Part shown: in pieces, positions 35,587 to 47,477 of the stretch | Layout: the number at the start of each line of letters is the position of its first letter | Position numbering within the stretch: the first letter of the stretch is position 1 | NCBI RefSeq assembly: GCF_907164915.1 | Contig: NC_061864.1 | Coordinates: 2,654,389-2,718,388, forward strand | Reading direction: 5' to 3' | Length of the DNA: 64,000 nt | Source of the DNA: Impatiens glandulifera | Lineage: Eukaryota > Streptophyta > Magnoliopsida > Ericales > Balsaminaceae | Translations under genes and position numbers: made by a program | The notes under the pieces: generated by a model | Databases searched by the model: none | What the model was told of the DNA's origin: nothing | The model's input: the letters and a program-made list of their open reading frames with translations, nothing else

Positions 35587-37808
35587 ATGGGTAAGCCGAG
35601 CGGAAAAAAGAACAAGCAGGTGGTGGTGGTGGTGGATAGTCACAGTACGAAGCAGGGGGGGAAGGCTGCTGCTGACAGAACTAACAAAGCGTTCGATGAA
35701 GATACAGCAGTCTTCATTAACATGTCTCAGGAATTGAAGGATGAAGGAAACAGGCTCTTCCAGCGGCGGGATCACGAAGGGGCGATGCTCAAGTACGAAA
35801 AGGCTCTCAAATTGCTGCCCAGAAATCATATAGACGTTGCCCATCTGCGCAGTAATATGGCAGGTTGTTATATGCAGATGGGTATTGGAGAATTCCCCAG
35901 AGCGATAAACGAATGTAATTTGGCTCTTGAAGTTGCCCCTAAGTATAGCAAGGCTTTACTGAAGAGAGCCAGGTGTTATGAGGCCCTCAACAGGTTTGAT
36001 TTAGCCTTGAGGGATGTTAATAGTGTTTTAAGCGTTGAACCCAATAATTTGATGGCCTTGGAGGTTGCAGACAGTGTGAAGAAGGAAATTGAGGACAGAG
36101 GTCTAAATTTCGAAGACAAACAGATTGTTCTTCCTCCTCCCGAATATGTCAAGGAGACTCCATTAAAGCCCGTGAAGGAGAAGTCCAAGAAAAAAAAGTC
36201 CAACAAGTTGCAGCAATCTGGCATTAAGTCCAAGGAGAAAATTGAGGAGAAGGAGGAAATTGAGTTGAAGGGTAGTAAATCTGAGAAGAAAAAAGAAATT
36301 GAGAAAAAGGCGGATGATAAGGTGATCGTGGAGGACAAAGTGAGTGTAAAAGAAGAGATTTCAGTGGCAAAGACTGTGAAATTGGTGTTTGGTGAAGACA
36401 TAAGATGGGCTCAGTTACCCCACAGTTGCAATGTTCGTCTAGTGAGGGATATAGTCAAGGATAGGTTCCCCAACTTGAAAGGTGTTCTAATCAAATATAG
36501 GGACATAGAAGGTGATCTTGTAACTATAACAACGACGGATGAATTGAGATTAGCTGAAGCAGCAGGAGATCAACAAGGTTCTCTGAGATTCTATGTTACA
36601 GAGGTTAATCCCGACAAAGAACCGGCATACGAGGGAAGGACAGAAGAGGATGATCAGAAAATCATTGACAGCAAAACAGAGAAGAGTGAGGAACTTAGTA
36701 ATGAAGTAATTGACGATTGGATTGTCCAGTTCGCTAGGCTGTTCAAGAATCACGTTGGGTTTGATTCAGATTCGTACTTGGACCTTCACGAGCTAGGTAT
36801 GAAGCTATATTCAGAAGCCATGGAAGAAACTGTTACAAGTGACGATGCACAAGAACTGTTCAACATTGCGGCAGATAAATTTCAGGAGATGGCAGCTTTG
36901 GCTTTGTTCAATTGGGGTAATGTTTACATGTCCAGGGCAAGGAAACGGTTGAATTTGACTGACGATGGTTCTAAGGAACAAGTACTTTCTCAGGTGAAAA
37001 CCGCATATGAATGGGCAAAGAAAGAATATGTTAAGGCAGGACTAAGATACGAAGAGGCTTTGAAAGTGAAACCAGATTTCTACGAAGGACTTCTTGCACT
37101 CGCGCAGCAGCAATTCGAACAAGCAAAGCTTTCTTGGTATTATGCAATTGGGAGTGAAGTCGATTTTGAAGTGGAAACTGAATTGGCTTCAGAGATTATG
37201 GATCTCTATAACAAAGCCGAGGATAACATGGAGAGAGGAATGCAAATGTGGGAGGAAATGGAGGAACGACGGCTGAATGGACTGTCGAAATTTGATAAAT
37301 ATAAAGATGAGCTTCAAAGGCTGGGATTGATTCAGTTACTGAATGATATGTCAGCCGATGAAGCTGCAGAAAAGGCTTCAAATATGAGGTCTCAAATATA
37401 CCTCTTATGGGGGACTTTGCTATATGAACGTTCTGTTGTGGAATTCAAGCTGAGTCTTCCAACATGGGAAGAATGTCTCGAGGTTGCAGTCGAGAAATTT
37501 GATCTTGCTGGAGCATCCTCTACTGACATAGCTGTAATGATAAAGAATCATTGCTCGAATGACTCTGCTGTCGATGGTAATGTCAAACTCATAAATTTCT
37601 GCCTTTCGAATAATTAAAAATGACCATAATGTTAATTACTTTTGTTGTTCTTCGAGCAGGTCTTGGATTCAAAATTGACGAGATAGTACAAGCGTGGAAT
37701 GAGATGTATGATGCGAAAAGGTGGCAAACCGGTGTTCCATCTTTTAGATTAGAACCGTTGTTTCGCAGGAAGGCTCCAAAACTTCATTCCATGTTGGAAC
37801 ATGTTTGA
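35587..37808 (+). CDS. PHOX: PHOX-type TPR-PB1 protein (PHOX1/PHOX3/PHOX4-like)
   Basis: Two coding exons (35587-37576 and 37660-37808) give 712 residues. A basic, Val-rich N-terminus leads into three TPR repeats (about residues 46-170; [20 protein letters not shown], then [20 protein letters not shown]). A Lys/Glu-rich linker (about 195-255) is followed by a PB1 domain (about 263-345) with [14 protein letters not shown] and [20 protein letters not shown], the acidic face that pairs with a basic PB1 partner. The C-terminal half holds further helical repeat sequence. The family includes CLMP1/PHOX2 and tomato SPRY2-like/TPR co-chaperones; some bind HSP90 or act in chloroplast and organelle behaviour. 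The ATG at 35587 is chosen because the in-frame sequence before it contains the 5' UTR splice acceptor. Confidence 0.92.
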
Positions 37809-37999
37809 GATCTATCCTATCAGCTCTACCTGTTTGCTATGTTTTCATCAACTATCATAGGTAACAACTGCACTTAAAAAGAGAATGTTTTTTTGACCTT
37901 TCATCATCATGTGTTCATTATGATTAGAAGCTTAACCACAATTACATGTTTGAGATCAATCGGCTCTGCCTGTTTGCTATGTTTTCATCAACTATCATT
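37799..37999 (+). repeat. Duplicated stop-codon/3' UTR segment of the PHOX-type gene
   Basis: The stretch acatgtttgagatc...ctgtttgctatgttttcatc starting at 37799 recurs from about 37945, with small changes and a short deletion. The duplication therefore includes the stop codon and the first ~50 bases of 3' UTR. Confidence 0.85.
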
Positions 38000-39112
38000 G
38001 ATGATTTTAAGTCGATGTTTTGGCTTGGATCTTTGCAGGTTTTTGTTAGTTGGGAGCAAAAAATGGAGATTGCTGCCACATTTGATTTGGTTTTCAGATT
38101 GGGAGCCATATAGGCATTCTTTTTTCCCTTGTTTTTTTAGGGGATCTTCTTGGAGAAGTGGTATTCTTCGATTACGATTGGATGGAGCTTATTGGTTGTA
38201 GATTTTGATTTATATATGTGATTGGTTTTGTAGACTCGATATTAAAATGTTCATTAATTGTTGCTATTATTATTTCATTGTTGTGAGACAGTCATCTTCA
38301 TATATATTAGTTGTTTGTTAATGAAGTTTACTGTTTCTTTCATTTTAATTTTGTTCTTGAATATTTCAATCATGATGAGGAGATGTTAGCTATACTTTGT
38401 GTCTTTCTTACTCTATAAGTGAGACTTCCAAGAGAATAATTTCATTTATGCAAATATTATTTGGTATCTAGCCATGCAAGTTATCATAACAATACTTTTA
38501 TATTGTTTTTAATAAATTATTTTAGAAATACAACTTATACATCATATCATATAAGTTTATAACTAGTTTTCCAAAGTATAACTTATACTAAATTCATCAT
38601 ATACAAAATATTGAAGAAATAAATTATGTCTCTTAATTCTATATTTTATTAATATTATTATACTTCTTTATACTCTAAACCCAAACAATAACTTTCTATC
38701 TTAACTATAAATAAAAAATAAAAATATTTGTATAGCATGTACTTTAAACCAAATAACAATATATTAACTTGTACCCTTTATATTATCTTTTTACTAATTA
38801 TACTTCATACAACTTGTATCTCCTACCATATATACTTCATTATCTAATAAGAACCAAAAACAATAACAAGAACACAAATACAATTCTTTAAAATAAATGA
38901 GAGGCAGTATAAGTTTTATATGTGTAATGAGAATTGAAGAACTACTTCTCCTAGGCTTCATAACATAATCCAAAAAAGTTAAGCAGATCCATCAATTCTC
39001 TTTAAACAAGAGTAATTCGTCTGAATTTCCTACAACCAATACCTCCTTCAAAAGAACAATAAAAGTAGAGGAGACTTAGCCAAGACGCCTTCTTGTTAAT
39101 TGGTTATTGTCT
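38000..39112. other. Convergent intergenic region between PHOX-type gene and EMC7
   Basis: The two genes converge here. The rest of the PHOX 3' UTR probably extends to about 38340. After that the DNA is AT-rich and the EMC7 3' UTR begins. The 102-codon plus-strand open frame at 37893-38201 lies in 3' UTR-like sequence and has no family resemblance. Confidence 0.6.
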
Positions 39113-41604
39113 TCAGCTCCTTGCAGCAGCAGCAGCTCCAGCTCCAGGTAACAAGCTAGAAAGAGACGGAACCCCTTGGCTTCTCATCTCTTCCTGCGCT
39201 CGCTTCATCTCCTCAGGATCGATGTTCTCCATCAGCTTTGGCATTAGAACCATTGCAAATACCATGAATCCTATCATCATACCCATTGGGCTTTTCACAA
39301 GAGACATCACTGAAAACGGTTCCCTCATCTGCATTCAAAAACATACAACTTTATCATCAATCTCATCACATAGCTTTCAAATATTGCTTATGAGAGAAAT
39401 CAACCTCAAAATATTGTTCTTCACTCAAAGGTTCCAAAACCAGTTCATTCAATCCCCTCCTGTTCTCTGTAAGTGCTGCCTGGACCTTACCGGGGTGTCT
39501 CGCACTGACATCCACACGAACCTGAAAATTGTTGGATACATGAACCAACAACCGTCGTCAATTTCATTATCAGCATATTTATTTAACAGCCATCGTATGT
39601 AAAATAGCTAAAGCATTTGCAAGAAACTCACAGGAGAAAAGAAATAACCCATTGCACTGACTTCAATGAGATGCGTACCAGCTAGGACATTGTGACTTCA
39701 GAAAAACAAAGATTAAGGAAAAAGCAGAAACAAGCCAATATCGAAAATGTAGTTTCAAGAAGACGAGAAATGTAATTTGTTTGCCAAGAACTTTGGAATG
39801 TTTAGTTTTTGCTTAGTATGATCTTGAAACTACACTTTCGAGAACACTTCTTTGAAGAAGATGACAATAAATCGATATACCAAATGAAGTGAAAAATCAC
39901 TCTATAATCATGATTTAGAAAAAAAAACGATAAAAAAGTAATTATCAATTTTAACCATCATGATTTTCTGGAATCGTGATTGTATCAAAATAGCAGTTTT
40001 CAAATAGGCTCAATAATTTTGAGAAACAGATCGCAATTTGAAGCTCTTAAGACTTTCCTATAAAGTTTCATGTAAGCAAGGTGCATCAAGTTTAATGGAA
40101 CATAGAGGATACAATGAAAAATATCCATCAGGGCCGAGAAAAGAGACTATTTGGCCACCATTAAGGATAACCTTAACATTTGATATTTTTCCAGGAAGTC
40201 CAAGTCCTTTTGTGCCAAAACCTATTATTACATAAAAGATCATTACAATCAGGCCAATACAATTAACAGTGAACAAAACAAATCCATTAATAAAAAGCTG
40301 TGTGAAAAACCTCAAGCAATAAACTTTAAATTGGTGCTGTTTGTTACCCGTCTTTAAATTAATTTAACACTTGGACTGAATTACAAAGTTAAGATACAAT
40401 TGAATACCAAAACCAATTAGAGACAGATATTCAAGATTGCATAAACTGTTTATATTGACTCACTCAATATTTGTTAGAAACCGAAAAATAAAATCATCTC
40501 TCCATACAACTAATCTGGGTTCCATAACAAAGAGTCATAAAATATAAAGTGCTCATTCTGCCACAAAAGATTATGTATATGTAATAGTAGGATATATTAG
40601 TGGTAGTGTAAGGGTAGTATGGTAATTAGTAGAGTATTGAATCTGATTTATCTCATCTAAATTTCTTCTACAAATCCTAGACCTCTAAGCTGATTACAGA
40701 TCACCTACTAACTTTCACTATTTTAAAAGTTGGATAACCAAGTTTTTGCATATATGGAATCAACATAACATAGAATTCATGAAAACAATGAAGAAGTTGG
40801 AACAAATGGAGGCGCATACCCGGTATCTTCACACGACCATTAATAGAATAGCCATCAGCATTCCTGCTAAAAAAAATGCTTCCATATCAGTAGCGAAACA
40901 GACAAATAAACATGTTAACTTTTGTAACCAAAAAGGAAAATTTCAAATAGCAACTCATTTAGCTGTGCATAAAAGAACATAAGAAACCTAGTAGGAGTTT
41001 AGGCAAAACATCTAATTTGAAAAGACTTAAAAAAGGTAAGAGTTTCCACTATTACAAAATCAATACACAGAATTCCCCATCTCTCTTAACTATTCAAAAG
41101 TAAAAAACGAAAGAATTTCTTGTTAAGCAAATCAACATGTCATATGGTGCTGAATCTTGATGTTTACAAACCTAGTAGACTAAACAACAATTTGAACAAC
41201 CAAGACTCAATACAGGAATTAGGGCACAAATAAAAGCTTCCAGAATATGGGCAAATCTCCCTGAAGGACGCAATCAATGACATCTATAGGTATCAATTTT
41301 ACTTCCGTCCAATCCTGCAGAATGTATTACTGTCTGATGTGGGATCTTTCTTAAACATCAAAGAACTGAGTTGGGCATCTATATCTAATTCCGGCAGTAA
41401 GGTTCGAAAACTTAACCCAATATGACAAGAAAGCATTTGGATCTCTAATAATTGCCCAGATCAGATAAACAAAGTAAGATTCAGCAAACGAAAAGTCAAG
41501 GCGTACCCGGATGTGGACGCAAACGCCGGTGGGAGTAGAAAGAAGCCAATTAGAAACAATAATTGTATCATATTGGCGACGACGGAGATCTTCTGGAACC
41601 CCAT
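39113..41604 (-). CDS. EMC7: ER membrane protein complex subunit 7 (EMC7)
   Basis: Six coding exons: 41507-41604, 40820-40863, 40113-40221, 39632-39695, 39405-39521 and 39113-39328. They give 648 nt and 215 residues, all junctions in phase. A signal peptide (about 1-31, LLFLIGFFLLPPAFA) is followed by a beta-sandwich of the DUF2012/carbohydrate-binding-like fold: YSINGRVKIPGFG, KISNVKVILNGG, PDGYFSFHNVLAGTHLIEVS, YFFSPVRVDVSARHPGKVQA. A membrane helix (about 160-178, GMMIGFMVFAMVLMPKLM) and a cytosolic ENIDPEEMKRAQEEMRSQG tail complete the family pattern. EMC inserts tail-anchored and multi-pass proteins into the ER membrane; subunit 7 sits on the lumenal side. A short Ala/Gly run replaces the usual end of the tail. 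Confidence 0.93.
39741..39841. repeat. 101-bp element with 19-bp inverted ends in an EMC7 intron
   Basis: Ends tcgaaaatgtagtttcaag (39741-39759) and cttgaaactacactttcga (39823-39841) are inverted repeats matching at 18 of 19 bases. Too small to code. It may be a miniature transposon or a conserved intronic hairpin. Confidence 0.7.
39870..40010. repeat. Dispersed repeat in EMC7 intron, related to 51040-51285
   Basis: Shares cagttttcaaataggctcaa exactly, plus similar ataccaa(a)tgaag and atcatgat motifs in the same order, with the intron of the MATH-domain gene. Probably the same transposon-derived family. Confidence 0.6.
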
Positions 41605-42708
41605 TTTTCACTAGCACAAATACGAGCGCCTGCGATCTCGCGTCACAGAGAGAGAAAGAGAAAGAGAATTCTCTTTGTAAAACTCAACTATTGATTTCAA
41701 GAGCTTGTTTGATGTATAAAATAGCCTGAGGGTTATTATTCGTTCGGAAATAATAAGGTTATTCTGAAATGATTTATTTTTTGTTTGATGTATAAAATTG
41801 ATTAGGGTAAAATGATCAAAAGTCATAAATTATAGAGAGATTATTCAATTAAATTCAAACATCTTTTCACCTCTTTTCTTCTTTTTTTTTATTATATTTT
41901 TAATTTACTAAAAATATATATATATAATTCAATCCTTTCACTTGAGTCTTGGCCCTTAATGAGTTGTATTTTCACCTACTTAATAATATTATTATTTTTA
42001 AATAATTAATTTTTTCACCACTAAAATTATACATTTTCAAATAATTCATTACCACATACCTTGAAAAAAACTTAGCTGTAGGGTGTAACAAAAAATCATC
42101 ATTATAATTACAATTTCTATTTTCTTAATTCAAATATATAAAATAGTAAAACACATATATAAATATACAATTAGTGGCTGTATAAATATGAGTAAAACAC
42201 ATATGTATAAATATAATTGTTATATTATATTATTAACAAATTAATTTTCCACTTTTTGAATTAATAATGCATGCAAGACAGGCAAATACATCCATATTAT
42301 ACTAAAAAAAAATGTAGATTCAAAAACTACAAATTAAATTTACAATTTTAAAATAAAATGAATTGAATTAAATTGATTCAGTTCAATACAATTTTAAAAA
42401 GAAAATGCCCTCATGTCAAATTTTATATAAACTTAGCATTTCATTATCATTGAAACAAACACTCCAAAATGAAAGAGATAAAGTTTAGATAAAAAAAATC
42501 TATAAGAAAGAAAGAAGAACAATTTCATTAACATTTGTGAAAATAGAACACATAATATATACTTTTTCTTCTTCCTCATTTATGCTACAATAATAATAAT
42601 ATAACAATAACTTACATTTTTTACTTCATAAAATCAGTAGTCTCCATCCAAAATGCAAAATATAATAACCCAAAAATGAAGGGATTTTTTAAAATGCTAC
42701 TACTACAA
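41605..42708. other. EMC7 promoter and 3' side of the transporter gene
   Basis: The first ~100 bases contain the CT-rich (gagaaagagaaagagaa on plus) 5' leader of EMC7. The rest is AT-rich spacer ending in the 3' UTR of the transporter. No other gene is visible. Confidence 0.6.
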
Positions 42709-44548
42709 TTATAGTCCCAAGCTCTTCGATATTCGATCAGAAAGGTTTGCTATTATAAATCCACCAAAAACCTGTAAACACCACGTATAAACCTCAACCA
42801 ACCAATTCGAGACAAGAAAGCAATCAAACTAGTGTCAGTCGATTTACCTGAGCCGAACCAAGAATGTAAATGGGTGAATAATGTCGACCATGAATAACCA
42901 TGTCAGCAATCATAGCGAGTGGTATGGTCAGAGACATGCCCAATGTTGCTACTAAAGGAGTTGTCCACACCACGCATAAAGCCCTATTCATCGGAGAAAC
43001 CAAATAACTCTTTTTCAAATAAAACATGCTCCAAGTTCATATCATAAAACAGGTTCCTCTTACCAAAAGTAATCTGAGACCACGCTTCCCACAAATCCAT
43101 TGGCAAGAACAACCTCATCCATCTTAGCCGAATGAGGAATTGCAAATTTCGGTTCGATTCCTAGCGCTGTCAGCGGCAATACTGATAAAAAAAAAAAACA
43201 AATCAATTACTGGATCAAACTCAAACAATTGTGTGATCTGTGATCGAGTTGCTTTCGTCTTACCAACCCACCATAAGGCAACAAGGGTAAACAATCCCAT
43301 ATAACCAAATAGCTTTTGTAAGTCAATCTTTTCTCCTTCCTCACCAGCAAACTTCTTAAGAAGTACTGCAGACAATTAACAACAATTCTTTTCAAATTTG
43401 CATCAAACTGAATTCAACGACCCAAAAACATGGAACACTCTCGACTGACCAGTGAACAGTCCGTATGTCACAGCCGAGAGAAGGCCAAAAAGGTCACCAA
43501 CAAGAGTGCGTTCACCATTTCTTCAAAAGAAACAATAAGTTCAACTGTCAGTCCAACCAACAACCCTGGAATTTTCAATTTCAATTCAGAATCTACATTA
43601 ATGCAAACAAAACAAAGAAAAACTAATAAAGATGGAACTAGTAGAACATACGAAGAAGTGTCTGTGGCCTCGTCTGCAGCCCATGTCTTTCCAAAGGTTG
43701 TCATGACTACACCACTCAAGCTGATAAAAACAGCAACCACTTTTGCTACACTCAACGAATCTTGACCAAGAAATGCACCAATAAATAGGGTAAAGAGTCC
43801 AGACGTAGATGATAACACTGTCGTGCTCGCCACACTTGTTCGTGCAAGTGCAGCGTTAGACAAATACTGCAAAACCCGAGAAGAAAAAACAAAATTCTGA
43901 TCAATGGAGGATGTCTGTATCTCTCCTTTTTTTTCTCTCAAATGAAATTTAACATATACCTCGGTAACAAACCAGAGAGGAGCGATGTAAAATCCATACT
44001 TAGCAATCTCCCTGGTTGTAAGAGGCTGATCATTTCTATGCTTAGAAGAAACAAAAGGCACCTCTTGTTCTTCCTGAGAATTAAGGTCTACATCACTCCC
44101 CTTTTTATTCAGTGAACCTTCAAGTTCAATCTCAAAGATACTATGTTCCCCAATGCATTCTAAGGAGGGAGAGCAAAGATCTGCTGCTGAAGACTCGATA
44201 CTTGAAGCTGTAATTCTGGCACTTCTAGAAGATCGCTTCTTTATTATATTGTAAACCCAATCCTTAATGAATGCTAATGGAAGATAAACTACCAGCAATG
44301 AAGCTCCTAAATACGTCACTGCAAAAGGCTGCTTATAGTCTGTGAAAATACCCTGTTCAAACCAAAATTATACCCACAAATTTAAAGGCTTTCCTGGATC
44401 ACAAACATTGATGGGTAAATTTAAGAATCTAAAACCCTAGATTAGAGAAAGAAAGATAAAAACTAACCTGGGTAACTTCAGCAGAGGAAACCCATATGAT
44501 GACAACTGCAGCAATAAGAAGCAAACCAGTTCTATACCTCCAACCCAT
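42709..44548 (-). CDS. EamA/SLC35F-like drug/metabolite transporter
   Basis: Eight coding exons: 44468-44548, 43960-44352, 43652-43866, 43450-43520, 43264-43365, 43064-43166, 42848-42983 and 42709-42771. They give 1,164 nt and 387 residues in phase. About ten hydrophobic helices are visible, beginning with [20 protein letters not shown]. Family stretches include [91 protein letters not shown] and [20 protein letters not shown]. An acidic soluble loop (about 65-125) lies between helices 2 and 3. It matches the plant EamA-like/SLC35F5-type group (yeast THI74 relatives), whose substrate is not established. The reading frame running through intron 3 (43521-43651) is retained only if that intron is unspliced. 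Confidence 0.9.
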
Positions 44549-46379
44549 CTACAATTTAAGGAAGAAAAATCGAAAATGAAGAATTGAAACAGCGACCCCA
44601 CAACAAACCCCCTTGAAAGCTCAGATCTTCATGAGGAAACCGAGCCCTACGTTGCCGACGACACAAAGAGATGCGTCGCTGGAGGTTGATGGGAGGCCGA
44701 GGACGTTCTGGGGATTCACAAAATTGAATACAGAGAAAGGAAGAAAAGAAGAAAGAAAGGAGATTTGGGAAAATATAAAAAGGCCCCGAGGAGTTAGGAG
44801 AAATACGAATAACGCAGAGGGAATTGTGGAGAGGTCAATGGTGTTCAACTTAAGAAAGGATGTAGCTTCTTTAAATAAATGGGCCAAATCAAAACAATAT
44901 CATCATAATGCATTTAATGATAATCATTACACTATATGTAATATCTTTATTTATTCATTTATTGAGATAGAGTGTGGTTATTTTGTCTTTTAAAAATTGA
45001 AATGTATAATTATTAATGTACCTAAGAGAAAAAAACAAAAGAGGTTATATAATATACTCAAAACTATGATAATGATCAAACACTTTTCTTACAAGTTATT
45101 TTCTTACTATTATTATTTTATAAAGGACATACTCCTCTCTAAAGACTGCCATTTGTTGATTTGATTAGTACTAAAGAAATGAAAAAATGTTAATGATATA
45201 ATTAGTAATGATAAAGTGCCACTCTTAAAATAATTACCCTCATTTATAAATGACTATAATTTCTCTTTACACAAAAACTCAAGCAAAGTTTGACAATTTT
45301 TTACTTTCCTTTAGTGTGCAGAAAAATAGACATTGCAACTTCCTTCTAGCCATTTTTGTTAAATAAGTGAATTATTAAGAAAGCATTATGTAATAATCCA
45401 TTAATATCCTTATCATTGGGTGAATCATAATACTTTGTAAACAAATAAAAATATGTTCAACAAAATCAAACTAAATAAATAATAAAATTAATTAATTAAA
45501 GCAAGACAAGCATCATCCTCTCAAAAGTCAAAACAAAACATTATCAGCCTATTAAATTCACCCAAACAATAAAAAAAATTAAAGATAATATCAATCATAT
45601 AAGATAATAAAAATCATCTAATATTCAATTTTCACTTAAAAAAAATAATTTAAACAGAAAACCTACCGTACACTTCAACTAACAGTCAACTAGAAGCTGT
45701 GGTGTTTTTTTTTTGTTATCTTCTTAACATTAAAATTTAAATATTAATAATTTGATTAGTTATTCAAGTTTCAATAAAACAAAATTGATAAATGAAAAGT
45801 AAACAGTCAAGAGGAGAATCTAACAAATAACTTGGCCAAGAAAATCAAAACTATTTATATTGTTATGATTACAAATAAATTGCATATGATTATTCTAATA
45901 ATTGATAATCCATCACTACATTGAAGGAAAGAATTTTGAAAATTGAAAATTTGTCAAAATAAAAATGACTTATAAAATTTAATTTCTAAACATGCAATCC
46001 TAAATCCTAAACCGATTCTCAACTTTGGTATCCAAATATCTTTACGAAAACTCTGCTATGACATGAGATCAGAAAACCTTCGAAGTTTAATGATTGGCAC
46101 CATGTCTTAAGACGACGTGAATGTCTGGTACTGAAAAGTCGTAAGAAGAAGTGTTAACAGCTTTGAATGGAAGCCCCCGGTTCTCTCCAACCTTGAACTA
46201 TCATTGTGAATAGTTTAAACAAGTTCTACCACCAAACTATTGGGACAAATCCCTTTAGTTTGTACCGGTCTCTAGGCTAGAGAAAATGGGTAAAGAGGGT
46301 ATTTTACGATGTTAGTAGTTAGAGCACATAAATTCATGTTCTTGAAGATTCGAGTGAATCGAACATTTATATAGATAAA
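44549..46379. other. Transporter promoter and spacer to the ARM-like gene
   Basis: About 44549-44800 is GC-richer and holds the transporter 5' UTR, with a three-codon upstream ORF at 44621-44632 (minus strand, Met-Lys-Ile-stop). The rest is AT-rich. From about 46020 to 46379 composition is balanced again, probably the 3' UTR of the ARM-like gene. The plus-strand 126-codon open frame at 44613 is antisense to this leader and was not accepted. Confidence 0.55.
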
Positions 46380-47477
46380 TCAATGGAGGATCAAAGGTGA
46401 AGAACCCCATAATACATCTGCAACTATAGAAGTAGCTTCATCCTCTGAAACACACGCTTCTCTCGCCTTCTTCAAAACCTCATCTCTCAACTGTCTCATT
46501 TCTCCCATTTCCAGACCTTCATTCATCTCCATCTTCCCAACAAATCTAGTCAAAATCCCTACTGCAAATCCACGCCAATTTTCTATCACTCTTTCGATCA
46601 CTCGACCTTCCTCGATCATCCCTTCCACCACATCCATCCTCGCGAACGAAGCCAATTCCATTACGCAATCCAAAGCCGAACCTCTAATAGATTCGTTTTC
46701 CGAATCCAGCAGTTCCATTATCCTTTCTATGTAACCCTTCGATTCTATTTCATAAGCCAATGGACTTCTTATCAATCTTATAAGAGATGAAACTACCTCT
46801 AAGGATTTAACTGAAGCCATATCAATTAAAACCTCGATTGTTCTTCCCATCAACACTTGCCCTATGAATACATTACGATTGAAATCCACCAAAGCCACTA
46901 TCGTCTTTCCGCATTGTTCCTTCACATTGTTCGAAGATCTCGATTTACACACTACGGATTCCAGAACATTGAACAGCTTCGCCTTCAAGATCACTTCCTG
47001 AACGTCTCTTTCGTAACCGGACGATATCCTGATCTCGAACTCTCTCAGAGCGGTTACTTTCGCGTTGTCGTCGACGGAGGGATCGTGAAGAATGATAGCA
47101 AGGTACGCGATTCTTTCTTTGTCGATCCACGATCTGATCTCTGTTTCTATTTCTGTTGCGGTATTGGAGATCTGGTAGTTGATGAGTTTGCATTGGATTA
47201 AGGAGGAAAGCCAGTAATCTGTGGAAGCTGCTGCTTGTTCTAGGTGTTGGTGATGGATATGGAGGGTGGAGAAAGATTTGGATAAGGTCGGATGGGAAGC
47301 GAGGAATGGGGCTAGCTGATTTGTCGAATCTGAAATGGTTGATAGGAAGGATAAATTGGAGGCGGTTGATGTAATAGAGAATACGCTCGTCTGTAGATTC
47401 TTGCAGACATTCTTGAGTGGTTCTAGTAAGCATAGTAAGACGAATGTCTTATTGTTGTTATCTTGTACTTCCTCCAT
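46380..47477 (-). CDS. ARM-repeat-like protein, uncharacterised
   Basis: Intronless, 365 residues. The protein is wholly helical in character: an N-terminal region resembling the UND/helical bundle of plant ARM proteins (LLEPLKNVCKNLQT, then SFSTLHIHHQHLEQAAASTD), followed by degenerate armadillo-type repeats from about residue 145. Examples are VDDNAKVTALREFEIRISSG, VKEQCGKTIVALVDFNRNVF and ESIRGSALDCVMELASFARM. No U-box, kinase or membrane segment is present. Proteins of this shape act as interaction scaffolds, often with ubiquitin ligases; the partner is unknown. The start at 47477 is the first ATG of the frame and is followed by an acidic MEEVQDNNNKTF. Confidence 0.8.
   Translation of the reverse strand: MEEVQDNNNKTFVLLCLLEPLKNVCKNLQTSVFSITSTASNLSFLSTISDSTNQLAPFLASHPTLSKSFSTLHIHHQHLEQAAASTDYWLSSLIQCKLINYQISNTATEIETEIRSWIDKERIAYLAIILHDPSVDDNAKVTALREFEIRISSGYERDVQEVILKAKLFNVLESVVCKSRSSNNVKEQCGKTIVALVDFNRNVFIGQVLMGRTIEVLIDMASVKSLEVVSSLIRLIRSPLAYEIESKGYIERIMELLDSENESIRGSALDCVMELASFARMDVVEGMIEEGRVIERVIENWRGFAVGILTRFVGKMEMNEGLEMGEMRQLRDEVLKKAREACVSEDEATSIVADVLWGSSPLILH

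Noticed and set aside
37893..38201. 102-codon plus-strand frame after the PHOX-type gene
   Set aside because: It lies in the duplicated 3' UTR region and has no family resemblance.
44613..44993. 126-codon plus-strand frame
   Set aside because: It is antisense to the leader of the transporter gene, ends in AT-rich spacer and resembles no family.
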